From positions 62,001 to 126,000 of the forward strand of contig CAYUZU010000002.1 of assembly GCA_964448675.1 (NCBI GenBank): a stretch of 64,000 bases of DNA. Direction: 5' to 3'. Below, piece by piece: positions 9,140 through 17,881 of this stretch. The DNA is from CAYUZU01 sp964448675 (GTDB lineage Bacteria > Planctomycetota > Phycisphaerae > UBA1845 > Fen-1342). Numbering within the stretch: position 1 is the first letter of the stretch; every line of letters begins with the position of its first letter. Position numbers and translations under genes: made by a program. The notes beneath the pieces are model-generated. The model had not been told where the DNA came from and made no database searches. It saw only the letters and a program-made list of their open reading frames with translations.

Positions 9140-9183
9140 CACTACCGAACGTCTATTGCTTGTCGTGTCACGCTACGGTAGTG
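9140..9183. repeat. Inverted repeat upstream of PEP-CTERM gene
   Basis: CACTACCG and CGGTAGTG are perfect 8-base arms separated by 28 bases, 51 bases before the next start codon. The arms could be two half-sites for a regulator or fold into a 5' leader hairpin. Confidence 0.4.
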
Positions 9184-9233
9184 TGACCCTGCAACGTCTC
9201 GGGGAGAGGATCGAATCAAGAGGAGGAGTGTCC

Positions 9234-9971
9234 ATGATCCATCACACGCAAAGAGCACGCATGCGCGCAGCGGGCGTCCTGGCGGCGCTGTCACTGGCAG
9301 CGGCCGCGACTGCGGCACCATTGACCGGCGCCGGCCCCAATCTCGCGATCCCGGCGCCGAATCCCGGCGCGCCCGCGCGACAGGCAGCGAACCTGTCGAA
9401 CATCACGCCGGCGGGCTTTGACGGCACCTGGACGGCGCCGGCCCTGGCGCCCTGGCACGGCACCTTCACCGCGCAGGGCCCCGTGCCCTCGGGAAACAGC
9501 TCGGCGGCCGGCCTGACCGAGTACGATTTCACGCCGCTGGCCGCGGGCCTGCTGCCTGCGGGGACGTACTTCTACTTCGGTGATGTCGACGGCGGCTCGA
9601 CCCAGAACGAAACGTTCGTGCTCAACGCCTACGACGCCGCCGGCGGGCTGATCACGACGCCGTGGCTCGATGAGCCCTTCGCCGTGACGGGCACCGGCAC
9701 TGGCGCCGGCGGCACCATTCTGCTGAACAACATGCCGGGTTGGGAATGGAACGGCACCCTGGGCCAGTACACGATTGACGGCAATTCGGTCTCGGGTGGC
9801 AACCCGAACGTCGGCGTGTGGCTCGAAAGCAACACCGACCTCGCCTACCTGAGTGTCAACCGCACGTCGAACTTCGCCAACTTCGGCCTCAGCGCCCCGG
9901 TCCCCGAGCCGGCCTCGCTGGCGCTGCTGCTTGGTGGCCTGGCCATGGGTGCGATGCGCCGCCGCAGTTGA
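9234..9971 (+). CDS. Secreted protein with PEP-CTERM sorting tail
   Basis: Exported protein of unknown function. It has a signal peptide (about residues 1-30, with AGVLAALSLAAAATAA before a likely cleavage site), a body rich in Gly, Thr and Asn suggesting a beta-sandwich, and a C-terminal tripartite sorting signal: VPEPASLALLLGGLAM followed by GAMRRRS. Such tails are recognised by exosortase for membrane anchoring and later release. Start: the ATG directly after AGGAGGAGTGTCC; an upstream in-frame start 26 codons earlier lacks such a site. Length is 245 residues. No exosortase gene is in this window. Confidence 0.85.
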   Translation: MIHHTQRARMRAAGVLAALSLAAAATAAPLTGAGPNLAIPAPNPGAPARQAANLSNITPAGFDGTWTAPALAPWHGTFTAQGPVPSGNSSAAGLTEYDFTPLAAGLLPAGTYFYFGDVDGGSTQNETFVLNAYDAAGGLITTPWLDEPFAVTGTGTGAGGTILLNNMPGWEWNGTLGQYTIDGNSVSGGNPNVGVWLESNTDLAYLSVNRTSNFANFGLSAPVPEPASLALLLGGLAMGAMRRRS

Positions 9972-10002
9972 CAGGCCTTCCGCAACGCAGACGCACGACC
10001 GG

Positions 10003-10036
10003 GAGCGGGTGGCGGTGCGTGACCGCGCACCCGTTC
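10003..10036. terminator. Stem-loop between convergent genes
   Basis: GAGCGGGTG-GCGGT pairs with ACCGC-G-CACCCGTTC around a five-base loop, giving a 14-bp stem with one mismatch and a one-base bulge. It lies between the convergent PEP-CTERM and purQ genes and could terminate both, although no T-run follows on either side. Confidence 0.45.
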
Positions 10037-10088
10037 CCCGCGTGCTGCGCACCGCCCGCCGCGCTGCCGCCACGCGAGACATCGCCGG

Positions 10089-10874
10089 CTACGTGAAGTA
10101 CCCCACCGCCCGCCGAAACAGCGCCAGCCCGTCTCCCGCCGCACGTGCCGGCAGCGAGGTCCAGCACGGGTGCTGCTGCCAGCGTACGAACCGCTCCGGA
10201 TGCGGCATCAGGCCCAGGATCCGCCCCGATTCATCGCACAACCCCGCGATATCCGCCGCACTGCCGTTCGGGTTGTACGGCGCGCCGTGCAGGTTCCCCT
10301 CGCCATTCCGCCCGGCCGCATAGGTCAACGCCTGCTGCCGCTGTTGCAGGACTTTGTCCAGGTCGGCCGGCTCGGTGAACGCGACACGCCCCTCGCCGTG
10401 CGCGATCGGCATCTCGTAGATCTCACCCGCTCTCAGAAAAACGCACTGGTCCGTCTCTGCCCGCAGATACACCCAACGGTCCTGAAACCCCGGCGGTTCG
10501 TTCGCCGCGATGGTGCACCGCCGCGGCTCGGGCGCATGCAGTCGCCACGGCAACAGCCCGGCCTGCACCAGCACCTGGAAGCCGTTGCAAATCCCCAGCG
10601 CCAGCTTCTCCGCTTCGACGAATCGTCGCACCTGCTCCAGCAGGTGCCGCCGGACCTGCGCCGCCAGAATCCGCCCGGCGGCAATGTCGTCGCCATAGCT
10701 GAAGCCCCCGGGGATCGTCAGGATCTGGAACTCGTCGAGCGCCGCGGGCGCTTCGATCAGGCGGCGGATGTGCACGCGCTCGACCGCCGCCCCCGCGAGC
10801 TCCCACGCATGCTGCGTCTCCAGGTCGCAATTCGTCCCCGCCGAGCGAACAATCAAGACTTTCACCTGCGCCAC
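10089..10874 (-). CDS. purQ: Phosphoribosylformylglycinamidine synthase, glutaminase subunit
   Basis: Class I glutamine amidotransferase that supplies ammonia to PurL in the fourth step of purine synthesis. Motifs: VLIVRSAGTNCDLET at the N-terminus, IPGGFSYGDDIAAGR (oxyanion region), LGICNGFQVL with nucleophile Cys near residue 96, and GLMPHPERFV with the catalytic His/Glu. Length is 261 residues from the chosen GTG, which follows AGGTGAGG at a good distance; a second GTG four codons in is an alternative, and the longer frame upstream has no similarity. It is the last gene of the kinase-purD-VOC-purQ run. The partners purL and purS are not in the window. Confidence 0.93.
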   Translation of the reverse strand: MAQVKVLIVRSAGTNCDLETQHAWELAGAAVERVHIRRLIEAPAALDEFQILTIPGGFSYGDDIAAGRILAAQVRRHLLEQVRRFVEAEKLALGICNGFQVLVQAGLLPWRLHAPEPRRCTIAANEPPGFQDRWVYLRAETDQCVFLRAGEIYEMPIAHGEGRVAFTEPADLDKVLQQRQQALTYAAGRNGEGNLHGAPYNPNGSAADIAGLCDESGRILGLMPHPERFVRWQQHPCWTSLPARAAGDGLALFRRAVGYFT

Positions 10875-10981
10875 GTCTCGCCTCACCTGCGCGGGCCTGC
10901 ACGATCCAGCAGCCAGAACGACAATGTAGCGGAAGCCGCGCCGCCTGACCAACGCGCGGCGCCTTGCCGCGCGTCCACCGG

Positions 10982-11377
10982 TCACTCCACGTCGTCGTGG
11001 ATCTCGAGCAGCTCGAACAGGTTGCCGTCCGGGTCGGCCAGCGTCACCGAGCGCAGCCCCTCGTACGTCTCGATCTCGCTAAGCTGCTGCCCGCCATTGT
11101 CCATCAGCCGCAGCAGCGCAGTGTCGAAATCGGTCGTCGTGATGTCGAACAGCACCGTGGGATAGACGCCGATCGGTGGGCGCATCTCCGGATCCCACGG
11201 CTCGACCGGCCCCATCAGGCGGATCGACGACCCGCCCTCGGCGAAGTCCAGCCGGGCGTAGGCCGAATTCGCGCTGACTTCCTTCTCGCTGACCTTGAGC
11301 TGCAGGCCCTCCGCCCAGAAGCGCAGCGCATCGTCAAAGTCACTGACGTAGATGTGGATATCGCCGACAAAATGCAT
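10982..11377 (-). CDS. VOC (glyoxalase/bleomycin resistance) fold protein
   Basis: Small metal-dependent fold protein of the vicinal oxygen chelate superfamily. The two beta-alpha-beta-beta-beta units are visible: MHFVGDIHIYVSDFDDALRFW at the start and FDITTTDFDTALLRLMDNGG in the middle, ending in VTLADPDGNLFELLEIHD, the typical VOC end with its metal-ligand Glu. The substrate is unknown. Length is 131 residues from the ATG; a GTG two codons upstream is an alternative start. It sits between purD and purQ on the same strand with short gaps, so it is probably co-transcribed, but a role in purine synthesis is not known. Confidence 0.8.
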   Translation of the reverse strand: MHFVGDIHIYVSDFDDALRFWAEGLQLKVSEKEVSANSAYARLDFAEGGSSIRLMGPVEPWDPEMRPPIGVYPTVLFDITTTDFDTALLRLMDNGGQQLSEIETYEGLRSVTLADPDGNLFELLEIHDDVE

Positions 11378-11405
11378 GCGCACACCCGCTTTCCGACGCC
11401 TGGCG

Positions 11406-12677
11406 TCAATCGCGGCCCGGCGACCGCGACAGCCCCAGGTCCGTACGATACTGCGCCCCCGCAAACTCGATCCGCTGCACGATATCGTACGCCCGCGTTC
11501 GCGCGTCGGCGAGCGTCGCCCCCAAGGCCGTCACCCCCAGCACGCGGCCGCCCGCCGTCACGACCTGCCCGGCCGCGCGCGTGGTGCCCGCGTGGAACAC
11601 GATCGCATCGTCGGCCGGCGCGGGGATGCCATGGATCGGCCGGCCCTTGGGGTACGCTTCCGGGTAGCCCTCCGACGCCATCACGACGCACAACGCGTGC
11701 CGCGGGTCCCAGGCCACCTCTGCTTCCTCCAGCCGGCCGGCCGCAGTCGCATCGAGCAGTTCCAGCAGATCGCTTCGCAGCCGCGGCAGGATCACCTGCG
11801 CCTCCGGATCGCCGAACCGGCAGTTGAACTCCAGCACCTTCGGCCCCGCGGTCGTCAGCATCAGGCCGATGTACAGCACGCCGCGGTAGTGAATGCCCTC
11901 GTGCACCAGGGCATCGAGCGTCGGCACCAGGATCTGCGACTCGACCAGTTTGATCACCTGCTCGTCGACCAGTGGCGACGGCGAGAACGCCCCCATGCCG
12001 CCGGTGTTCGGCCCCTGGTCGTCATTCCGCAGCCGCTTGTGATCCTGCGCCGCCTCGAGCAGGTAGGACGTGTGCCCGTCGACGATCGCCAGCAGCGACG
12101 CCTCCGGTCCGAGCAGGCGCTCCTCGACCACGATCGCGCGCCCCGCCGCGCCGAAGGCATCTTTGACGAGCATCTTCTCGGCGGCGAGGATCGCGTCGGC
12201 TGGGTCATCGCACACGATGGCACCCTTGCCGCGGGCCAGGCCCGCCGCCTTCACCACCACGGGCTCATCGCGGGTCGCGATGTACTCGCGTGCCGACTTG
12301 AAGTCCGTGAACGTGCGTGAATCCGCCGTCGGTACCGCGTATTGCCGCATGAGCTGCTTGGCGAAGGCCTTGTCCGCCTCGAGTTGGGCCGCCGCCTTGT
12401 TCGGCCCGAACACGCGGCACCCGGCCGCCGTCAGTGCATCGGCCAGGCCCGCGGCAAGGGGATCCTCCGGCCCGATGACGGTCAGCTCGATCGATTCCTG
12501 GCGCACCACCGAGACCACGTGGTCGATGTCACACGGATCGCCCGGCACGTTCGTCGCCAGCGCCTCGGTCCCGGGGTTGCCGGGCAATGCGAACAATCGA
12601 GTGAGTCGTGACGATTGCGCAATCGCGTGACACAGGGCGTGCTCGCGGCCACCGGAACCGATCACCAGTACATTCAT
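11406..12677 (-). CDS. purD: Phosphoribosylamine-glycine ligase
   Basis: GAR synthetase, the second step of purine synthesis, an ATP-grasp ligase. It begins MNVLVIGSGGREHALCHAI (family signature) with LPGNPGTEALA following; the ATP-grasp domain shows VVVKAAGLARGKGA, and the C-terminal region has NTGGMGAFSPSP and LEFNCRFGDPEAQVILPRL, all typical. Length (423 residues) is normal. Its ATG overlaps the stop codon of the upstream kinase gene by one base (TGATG), which predicts translational coupling with the kinase. Regulation is probably at the distant kinase promoter unless an internal promoter exists. Confidence 0.97.
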   Translation of the reverse strand: MNVLVIGSGGREHALCHAIAQSSRLTRLFALPGNPGTEALATNVPGDPCDIDHVVSVVRQESIELTVIGPEDPLAAGLADALTAAGCRVFGPNKAAAQLEADKAFAKQLMRQYAVPTADSRTFTDFKSAREYIATRDEPVVVKAAGLARGKGAIVCDDPADAILAAEKMLVKDAFGAAGRAIVVEERLLGPEASLLAIVDGHTSYLLEAAQDHKRLRNDDQGPNTGGMGAFSPSPLVDEQVIKLVESQILVPTLDALVHEGIHYRGVLYIGLMLTTAGPKVLEFNCRFGDPEAQVILPRLRSDLLELLDATAAGRLEEAEVAWDPRHALCVVMASEGYPEAYPKGRPIHGIPAPADDAIVFHAGTTRAAGQVVTAGGRVLGVTALGATLADARTRAYDIVQRIEFAGAQYRTDLGLSRSPGRD

Positions 12678-15600
12678 CAGCCGTCCTCACTTATCAGAGC
12701 CTTGTCGTTCGCGAGTTGTGCCAGGCGATGGCGCGCCCAGTTGGCCGGCCACGTGTCCGCCGACAGGTCGATGCAGCGCTGGTATTGCAGCGCGGCCTGC
12801 TCGTGATCCCCCCGCAACAGCGCCAGCTCGCCCGCGAAGAACTGCCCATCATCCAGGTACAGCACGCGCCGCTCGACGTTGATTCCGGTGAGCAGGTTGC
12901 TGACCGCGACCTCCGAAACGCTCTCGTCCTCGAGCCCCGTCAGCACCCGCGAGATCAGGTCCGCGCTGACCATCGCCACCACGTCGCCGCTCCGCGCCAG
13001 CATCTCCGGCCGCACCACCTCGCGCGCCGCGGCGCGGGCTTCCTCGGCACGGCCGTCCATCACCAGTGCCGCCACGTACTGCAGCACGACCGTCGGCGTC
13101 GCCGTCGGGCTCAGGTCCGGCGCATCCAGCACCCGTGAGAAGATCGCCGCGGCCTCCGTGTACTCGCCGGCCAGGTACTCACACGCGCCGAGCCGCTGCA
13201 ACGTGATCGGGTCCAGCGGCACTTCGAGCATCGTCCGGCCACGCCGGAACCAGCGGTGCGCCAGGTCGAAGCGCTCGCCGTCATAGGCCGCGTGGGCCAA
13301 CTGGATCAGCGTGAGCGGCGCGACGTCTTCCCGCAGCGTCGCCTCGATCCAGCCCGCCGGCACGTCGACCGCCGGCTCGCGCAGGGTTGCATCCAGCAGG
13401 TCGATTCGCACACTCTGCGCCGCCTGGGCATCCGCTTGCGCCAGGTCGGCCACCAGGTCCCAGGCCGCCGGCCGCTCGCCCAGCGCGGCGTGCTTGGCAA
13501 TCTGGCGTGCGATCGCGTACGCGCGATCCTGCTGAATCAGCGCGTCGGCCCGCTCATAGCGATGCTCGTACACCATGCCGTCGTACTCGAGCAGCATGGC
13601 ATCGCGCTCGCCGACCCACGTCGCCATCGGCCGCGGCGCACTCGTGCCCAGCGGCCACTCCGTGATGTGCTCACCAGTTGCCGGATCGCACAGGCGCAAC
13701 AACCCGTCGGTCGTGCGGATCATCAATACATCGTCGCGCGGGTTGAACGCCAGGGCCGAGACCTGCGGCCGTCGCGGCCGCCGCAGCCGTGGCCCCGGCG
13801 GCTGCCGCGCCGGCTCGTCGCGCACGATGCCGACGGGGATCCGATGGCGCACTTCCCCCCGCGGCAGGAAGACCAGCCGCACGACGTTGTCCTCGCACGC
13901 AACCGCCACATACTCGCCGGTGCGATTGCATGCGAGCCGTGTCGGTGGCGAATCCAGCACCAGCACGGGTTCCAGCGTCCCCTCTGCCGGACGACCCGTC
14001 GCCACCGCCGGCGGTCGGACCGCTTCATCGGGGGCCAGCACGAATAGCTGCCCGTTCGACCGCGCCACGAGCAACTCGCGCGTGCGCGGCACGAACAGCA
14101 TGTCGCGCAGCCGCGCGCCGACGAAGTCGAACGGCGGCGGCGCATCGTCCGCACTTGCCCCCGCGGTCTCCGTGTCGAGCGGCCAATGGACGAAGGAGAT
14201 CTGTTGCTTCTCGGCCATCGGCGTCCGGGACAGCACCGCGAGCAGCGTCCCGTCACCGCATAACGCGATCTGCCCGGGGATCTCCGCCGACGCTCGTCGC
14301 CACGGCAAGACGAAGTTGCGCTGGTTCTTCATGTCGAAGAAACGCAGTACCTGTCGGTCACGCACGACCGCGCGGCTGCCGTCGTCATTGATCGCGAGGG
14401 ACGTCCCCTCCTCGTCGCCAAAGCCCGCCAGTCCGGTGAATAGACGTTGCGGCAGGATCGTTCGCGGCCGCGCCGACCGCTCGGGCTCGTACACCGCCAC
14501 CTGCCCGCGCGGCATGGCGAACAGCACGCTCGACCCGTCGGCCGCCGTCGCCCAGGTCGCCGGCGACATGCGTACCAGTGCCCGTCGCTGCTCCACGCGC
14601 GCCGGATGCACCCAGCGCATCACCGTTCCGTGCGGCCCGACTGTCACGATCGCCCGCTGCTCGATCGAGAGAAAGGCCTCCGCCAATGGGGCCCCCTGGA
14701 ACGACCACGTGCCGCGCTCCTGCCCGCCGCCGACAATGCCGATCCGCCCCTCGTGCGACGCGAACACCGCCGCATCATGCGTCAGGTCCACGTCGAGCAC
14801 GTGCCACGTCGTGGCGGCCTCACCGTCCGGCGGCGTCGCGAACTGCGCCCACGCGCCGCTGCCGATGTCTTCACACACGTAGACCGCATCTGCCAGCGCG
14901 GCCAGCGCATTGCCCGAGAAATCGACCGCCCGCACCGCCGCGTCGCCGGAGCGCCAGGCGACCTCGTGCTGCAGCCCAGCCGCGCCCACGCGCACCAGCT
15001 CGACCCCGACCGTCGTCGGCATGGCCAGGATTCCGAGCCGCTCGTCATAGCGCCCGCGCCCGGTCGGCCGGCCCTCGAGCCGCACCACCTCGCGCGTCGC
15101 ATATGCCTCGCCGAACGCGTGTACGATCGTGCCCACGCGCATCAGCAGGCCCTGCCCGTTGTCTATCGGCCACACCGCCACCGCCGCCGACGGCACCGGC
15201 AGCGGGGCGCTCGCGGCGGCCTGCAGCGCTCCGGCCGGCCAGGCCCGCGCCCACCCCTCGCCCGCCGCCGCCACGGCACCTGCGTCGCTCACTGCGAGCG
15301 TCGCCACCGGCCCTGGCGCGGGAATCCACCATTCGTTGCCCCCCGCGGGCAGGCTGCGCAGCCAGATGCTCTCCGGCGTCGGACACACCGCGACCAGGCG
15401 CCCGTTGGGCGACACCGCGGCCTGCCCCTGGGCCGAGATGGTCAGCAGCATGGCCCCGCTGTTCGCGGTCTGCAGGTAGAACCGCCGCAGGGCCCACACC
15501 GGTGCCGGCCCGGTCGACACCATCTGGGCTTCCCAGTAGCTGTCGAGCGCGTCGGCCAGTTCGTCGCGTTGCAGGGCCAGGTCGCCGCGCTGGATGTGTT

Positions 15601-16921
15601 CACGCCCCAGCGCCCGGCGCAGGCGGTACTGCGCCTGGATCGCATCGGCGGTGCGGTCGCGCGCCTGCTGCAGCGCCTCCTCCTGCTTCTCCATCGCAAC
15701 GCGCGCTTCCTCGTTTTTCTCGCTGGCGCGGCGCCGCGCTTCGCGTTCACTCGTGAACAGCACCACGAACGTGACCAGGAAGCCCACAAGCATGACCAGG
15801 ATCATGCCCGCCGTGATCGTCTGAAAACGGTAGCGCCGCAGCGTCTTGCGCAGCACGTACAGGCCGCTGGCCCGCTTGGCTTCCACCGGCTCGCCGTTGA
15901 GGTGATGCCGGATGTCGCGCGCCAGCTCGCCGGCGCTCTGGTACCGCCGCTCGGGCTCCTTGGCGAGCGCCTTGAGCAGGATCGTCGCCAGCTCGTCGTC
16001 GATGCGATACCCCGTCGCGGCGACGTCCCGCCGCGTGCACGGGTTCAAAGGCTCGTCGTTGGCGATGCGCGTCAGCGTTTCGCCCAATGGTCCTTCCACC
16101 GGGTAGGGCGACTGCCCCGTCAGAACCTCGTAGAAGATCACCCCCAGCGAGTACACGTCACTGCGCACGTCAACGTCCTGCGACCCGGCCGCCTGCTCCG
16201 GCGACATGTACGCCACGGTGCCAATGAGCTGACCGCTGGTCGACAGCACGCGAATCGTCGTATCCCCGCGCGCGGTCTGCGGCACCGGCTTGGCCAGACC
16301 GAAATCGAGAACGTGCGGCTCCCCCTCCTCGTCGATCAGGATGTTCGCCGGCTTGAGGTCACGGTGAATGACGCCGCGCTGGTGTGCGAAGTTCACCGCG
16401 TTGCAGACCTTCTCGAGCAGCGCCAGTGTGGTCTCGAGGGGCGGCCGGTGCCGCGCGAGATAGCGGTCGAGCCGGACACCCTCGATGAACTCCATCGCGA
16501 AGTAGTAGCGGCCGAGCGTCAGCCCGGAATCGAGGATCGTCACGATGTTGGGATGCCGCAGCGCTGCCGCCAGTTCGATCTCGCGTTCGAAGCGCTGCCG
16601 CGTGCTTTCGGACGCAAACGGCCCCTCGATGAGAACCTTCAACGCCACCTGGCGCTTGGTGCCGAGTTGCACCGCGCGATAGACGATGCCCTGACCGCCG
16701 CGGTGGACCTCTTCCTTGAGCGCATAGCCTTCGATGCCCGGCCCCAGCGGCACCGCGTCGCCCGGCGGCACCCCCGAGCCGCTGCCGGGGACCAGCGTCG
16801 GCTCGTCGCCGGTGCTCGAGCCGCTGCGCCGGCCGTTGCCCGAGGCCTCGCCCGCTGCGGCGCGCGGATTCTGCGGCGACTCCGGCGGGAAGTGATCGTC
16901 GGGGATGTTCGCGTTTGACAT
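12677..16921 (-). CDS. Transmembrane Ser/Thr protein kinase with WD40-like and TPR-like regions
   Basis: Hanks-type kinase of 1414 residues. The kinase domain (about 66-340) is complete: glycine loop HRGGQGIVYRA (73-83), VALKVL with K95, HRDLKPAN (186-193), DFGLAKP (206-212) and GTVAYMSPEQ. A membrane segment lies at about 368-390, followed by a charged coiled coil rich in Glu, Arg and Ala, then a long region of WD40/beta-propeller-type repeats (for example VSALAFNPRDDVLMIR) and a C-terminal helical part resembling TPRs, with FDLAHRWFRRGRTM and YEQ/YQRCIDL-like turns. This layout is common in planctomycetes. The start giving MSNANIPDD was chosen because upstream codons look random; no clear ribosome binding site is visible. 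It overlaps purD by one base. Confidence 0.9.
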   Translation of the reverse strand: MSNANIPDDHFPPESPQNPRAAAGEASGNGRRSGSSTGDEPTLVPGSGSGVPPGDAVPLGPGIEGYALKEEVHRGGQGIVYRAVQLGTKRQVALKVLIEGPFASESTRQRFEREIELAAALRHPNIVTILDSGLTLGRYYFAMEFIEGVRLDRYLARHRPPLETTLALLEKVCNAVNFAHQRGVIHRDLKPANILIDEEGEPHVLDFGLAKPVPQTARGDTTIRVLSTSGQLIGTVAYMSPEQAAGSQDVDVRSDVYSLGVIFYEVLTGQSPYPVEGPLGETLTRIANDEPLNPCTRRDVAATGYRIDDELATILLKALAKEPERRYQSAGELARDIRHHLNGEPVEAKRASGLYVLRKTLRRYRFQTITAGMILVMLVGFLVTFVVLFTSEREARRRASEKNEEARVAMEKQEEALQQARDRTADAIQAQYRLRRALGREHIQRGDLALQRDELADALDSYWEAQMVSTGPAPVWALRRFYLQTANSGAMLLTISAQGQAAVSPNGRLVAVCPTPESIWLRSLPAGGNEWWIPAPGPVATLAVSDAGAVAAAGEGWARAWPAGALQAAASAPLPVPSAAVAVWPIDNGQGLLMRVGTIVHAFGEAYATREVVRLEGRPTGRGRYDERLGILAMPTTVGVELVRVGAAGLQHEVAWRSGDAAVRAVDFSGNALAALADAVYVCEDIGSGAWAQFATPPDGEAATTWHVLDVDLTHDAAVFASHEGRIGIVGGGQERGTWSFQGAPLAEAFLSIEQRAIVTVGPHGTVMRWVHPARVEQRRALVRMSPATWATAADGSSVLFAMPRGQVAVYEPERSARPRTILPQRLFTGLAGFGDEEGTSLAINDDGSRAVVRDRQVLRFFDMKNQRNFVLPWRRASAEIPGQIALCGDGTLLAVLSRTPMAEKQQISFVHWPLDTETAGASADDAPPPFDFVGARLRDMLFVPRTRELLVARSNGQLFVLAPDEAVRPPAVATGRPAEGTLEPVLVLDSPPTRLACNRTGEYVAVACEDNVVRLVFLPRGEVRHRIPVGIVRDEPARQPPGPRLRRPRRPQVSALAFNPRDDVLMIRTTDGLLRLCDPATGEHITEWPLGTSAPRPMATWVGERDAMLLEYDGMVYEHRYERADALIQQDRAYAIARQIAKHAALGERPAAWDLVADLAQADAQAAQSVRIDLLDATLREPAVDVPAGWIEATLREDVAPLTLIQLAHAAYDGERFDLAHRWFRRGRTMLEVPLDPITLQRLGACEYLAGEYTEAAAIFSRVLDAPDLSPTATPTVVLQYVAALVMDGRAEEARAAAREVVRPEMLARSGDVVAMVSADLISRVLTGLEDESVSEVAVSNLLTGINVERRVLYLDDGQFFAGELALLRGDHEQAALQYQRCIDLSADTWPANWARHRLAQLANDKALISEDG

Positions 16922-17119
16922 TCCGTTCGGCCCGGTGACACGCAGCCAGCAGTGCCCTCCAACTCCTTTTACCGAGCGGCGACCATCGCGCCGCAGCGGC
17001 CGAAGCTCGATCTTACTCGAACCGGCCGGCACGCGCCAGCGGGCACGGCGCTTTCCGGGGGCCGCCGGGCGGATTTGGTGCGGCGCGCCCCTTGCAAACG
17101 CCGCCGTGGCGCAGACAAT

Positions 17120-17145
17120 GATATCCTAGAATTTGTCGATATCCT
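17120..17145. repeat. Direct repeat GATATCCT in divergent spacer
   Basis: GATATCCT occurs twice, 18 bases apart start to start, in an AT-rich patch between the divergent kinase gene and the short gene that follows. Two half-sites on this spacing could be an operator or part of a promoter. Confidence 0.35.
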
Positions 17146-17159
17146 TGAAGGGAGACGCC

Positions 17160-17483
17160 ATGGCCAAGCGACGGCCCCAGATCAACTTCCAGGTCGATGA
17201 ACCCATGAAGGTGCTGTACGAAGAGGCCAAGAACGCCGGCCAGTGGGTCACCAAGCTCTGCGCCGCGGGGCTGCTGCTCATGGTGGAAAACCCGCGCCTG
17301 CGTCTCGAGGCCCTGAACCGTCTCCGCGAGTGGGAGGCCGATTACGCCGACGCCGACCCCGAGCGGATTCGTCGCTTTGTTCAGGGGGCCCAAGCCGCGA
17401 TGCAAGCTCGTTCTCCAGGTAGTCCGCCAGCGCCGAAAGCTCGACGGGCGAAAAAAGCGGCAAGACGCGGTAGAGGCGAATAA
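17160..17483 (+). CDS. Short basic protein, possible ribbon-helix-helix
   Basis: Function unknown, 107 residues. The start has GAAGGGAG eight bases upstream. The first 55 residues fit a strand-helix-helix outline: PQINFQVDEPMKVLYEEAKN then a GQWVTKLCAAGLLLMVE helix, which resembles ribbon-helix-helix DNA-binding proteins; this is inference from pattern only. A second helical stretch (RLREWEADYADADPERIRRF) and a Lys/Arg/Pro-rich tail follow. It is transcribed away from the giant kinase. Its 3' half is overlapped by a candidate gene on the other strand. Confidence 0.6.
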   Translation: MAKRRPQINFQVDEPMKVLYEEAKNAGQWVTKLCAAGLLLMVENPRLRLEALNRLREWEADYADADPERIRRFVQGAQAAMQARSPGSPPAPKARRAKKAARRGRGE

Positions 17484-17529
17484 GCTGCGGCTCCAGCATT
17501 CGCTCCCGGCAACGGGTGGGGCGGGCCAT
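17278..17529 (-). CDS. Candidate small gene antisense to the preceding one
   Basis: An 83-codon frame on the minus strand whose ATG is preceded by GGAGGATGACCGTC, a good ribosome binding site. The first 45 residues look protein-like (LYRVLPLFSPVELSALADYL), with alternating hydrophobic helices; the rest is low-complexity Arg/Gly/Pro. It overlaps the 3' end of the plus-strand gene by about 200 bases. I do not recognise it, and it may be a chance frame. Confidence 0.3.
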   Translation of the reverse strand: MARPTRCRERMLEPQLIRLYRVLPLFSPVELSALADYLENELASRLGPPEQSDESARGRRRRNRPPTRGDGSGPRDAGAGFPP

Positions 17530-17881
17530 GACGGTCATCCTCCATCAGGTACCTGACGCCCCGCGGCCAATCGGGCACAGCATGACCGCGGGTCGTGACG
17601 CACGCGGGCCTCACGCCGTCCCTGGCGTCCAATTCCCTGGCCTGCAGGCCCCGCCGGTCCCAGTTGCGGGTGGCATTCGCATTCGCGAATCAACCACCAT
17701 TGTACGGGTTTTGTTTGGCATTGCAAGCCCCATGTCGGCCCGGCCCGGTTTTTTGCCGGCCAGCGTCGCGCGCCAGGCCCTCGGCGCAGGTCGCGACGAC
17801 CTGGGTCGCGTATGATCCCCCTGTAGCAAGCCGCAGCCCCCGCTGCTGTCCGCTTCTCAACCGGAGGAGTCGCCTCGTCCG
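17484..17881. other. Spacer before transglutaminase-like gene
   Basis: Apart from the 5' end of the candidate antisense gene and a palindrome near its right end, this stretch shows no supported gene. A TATGAT hexamer at 17811-17816 may be a -10 element for the following gene. Confidence 0.45.
17787..17803. promoter_or_regulatory. Palindrome at the promoter of the transglutaminase-like gene
   Basis: CAGGTCG-CGA-CGACCTG is a perfect 7-base inverted repeat. It ends seven bases before TATGAT, a likely -10 element, so it covers the -35 region and could be a repressor or activator site. Confidence 0.4.
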
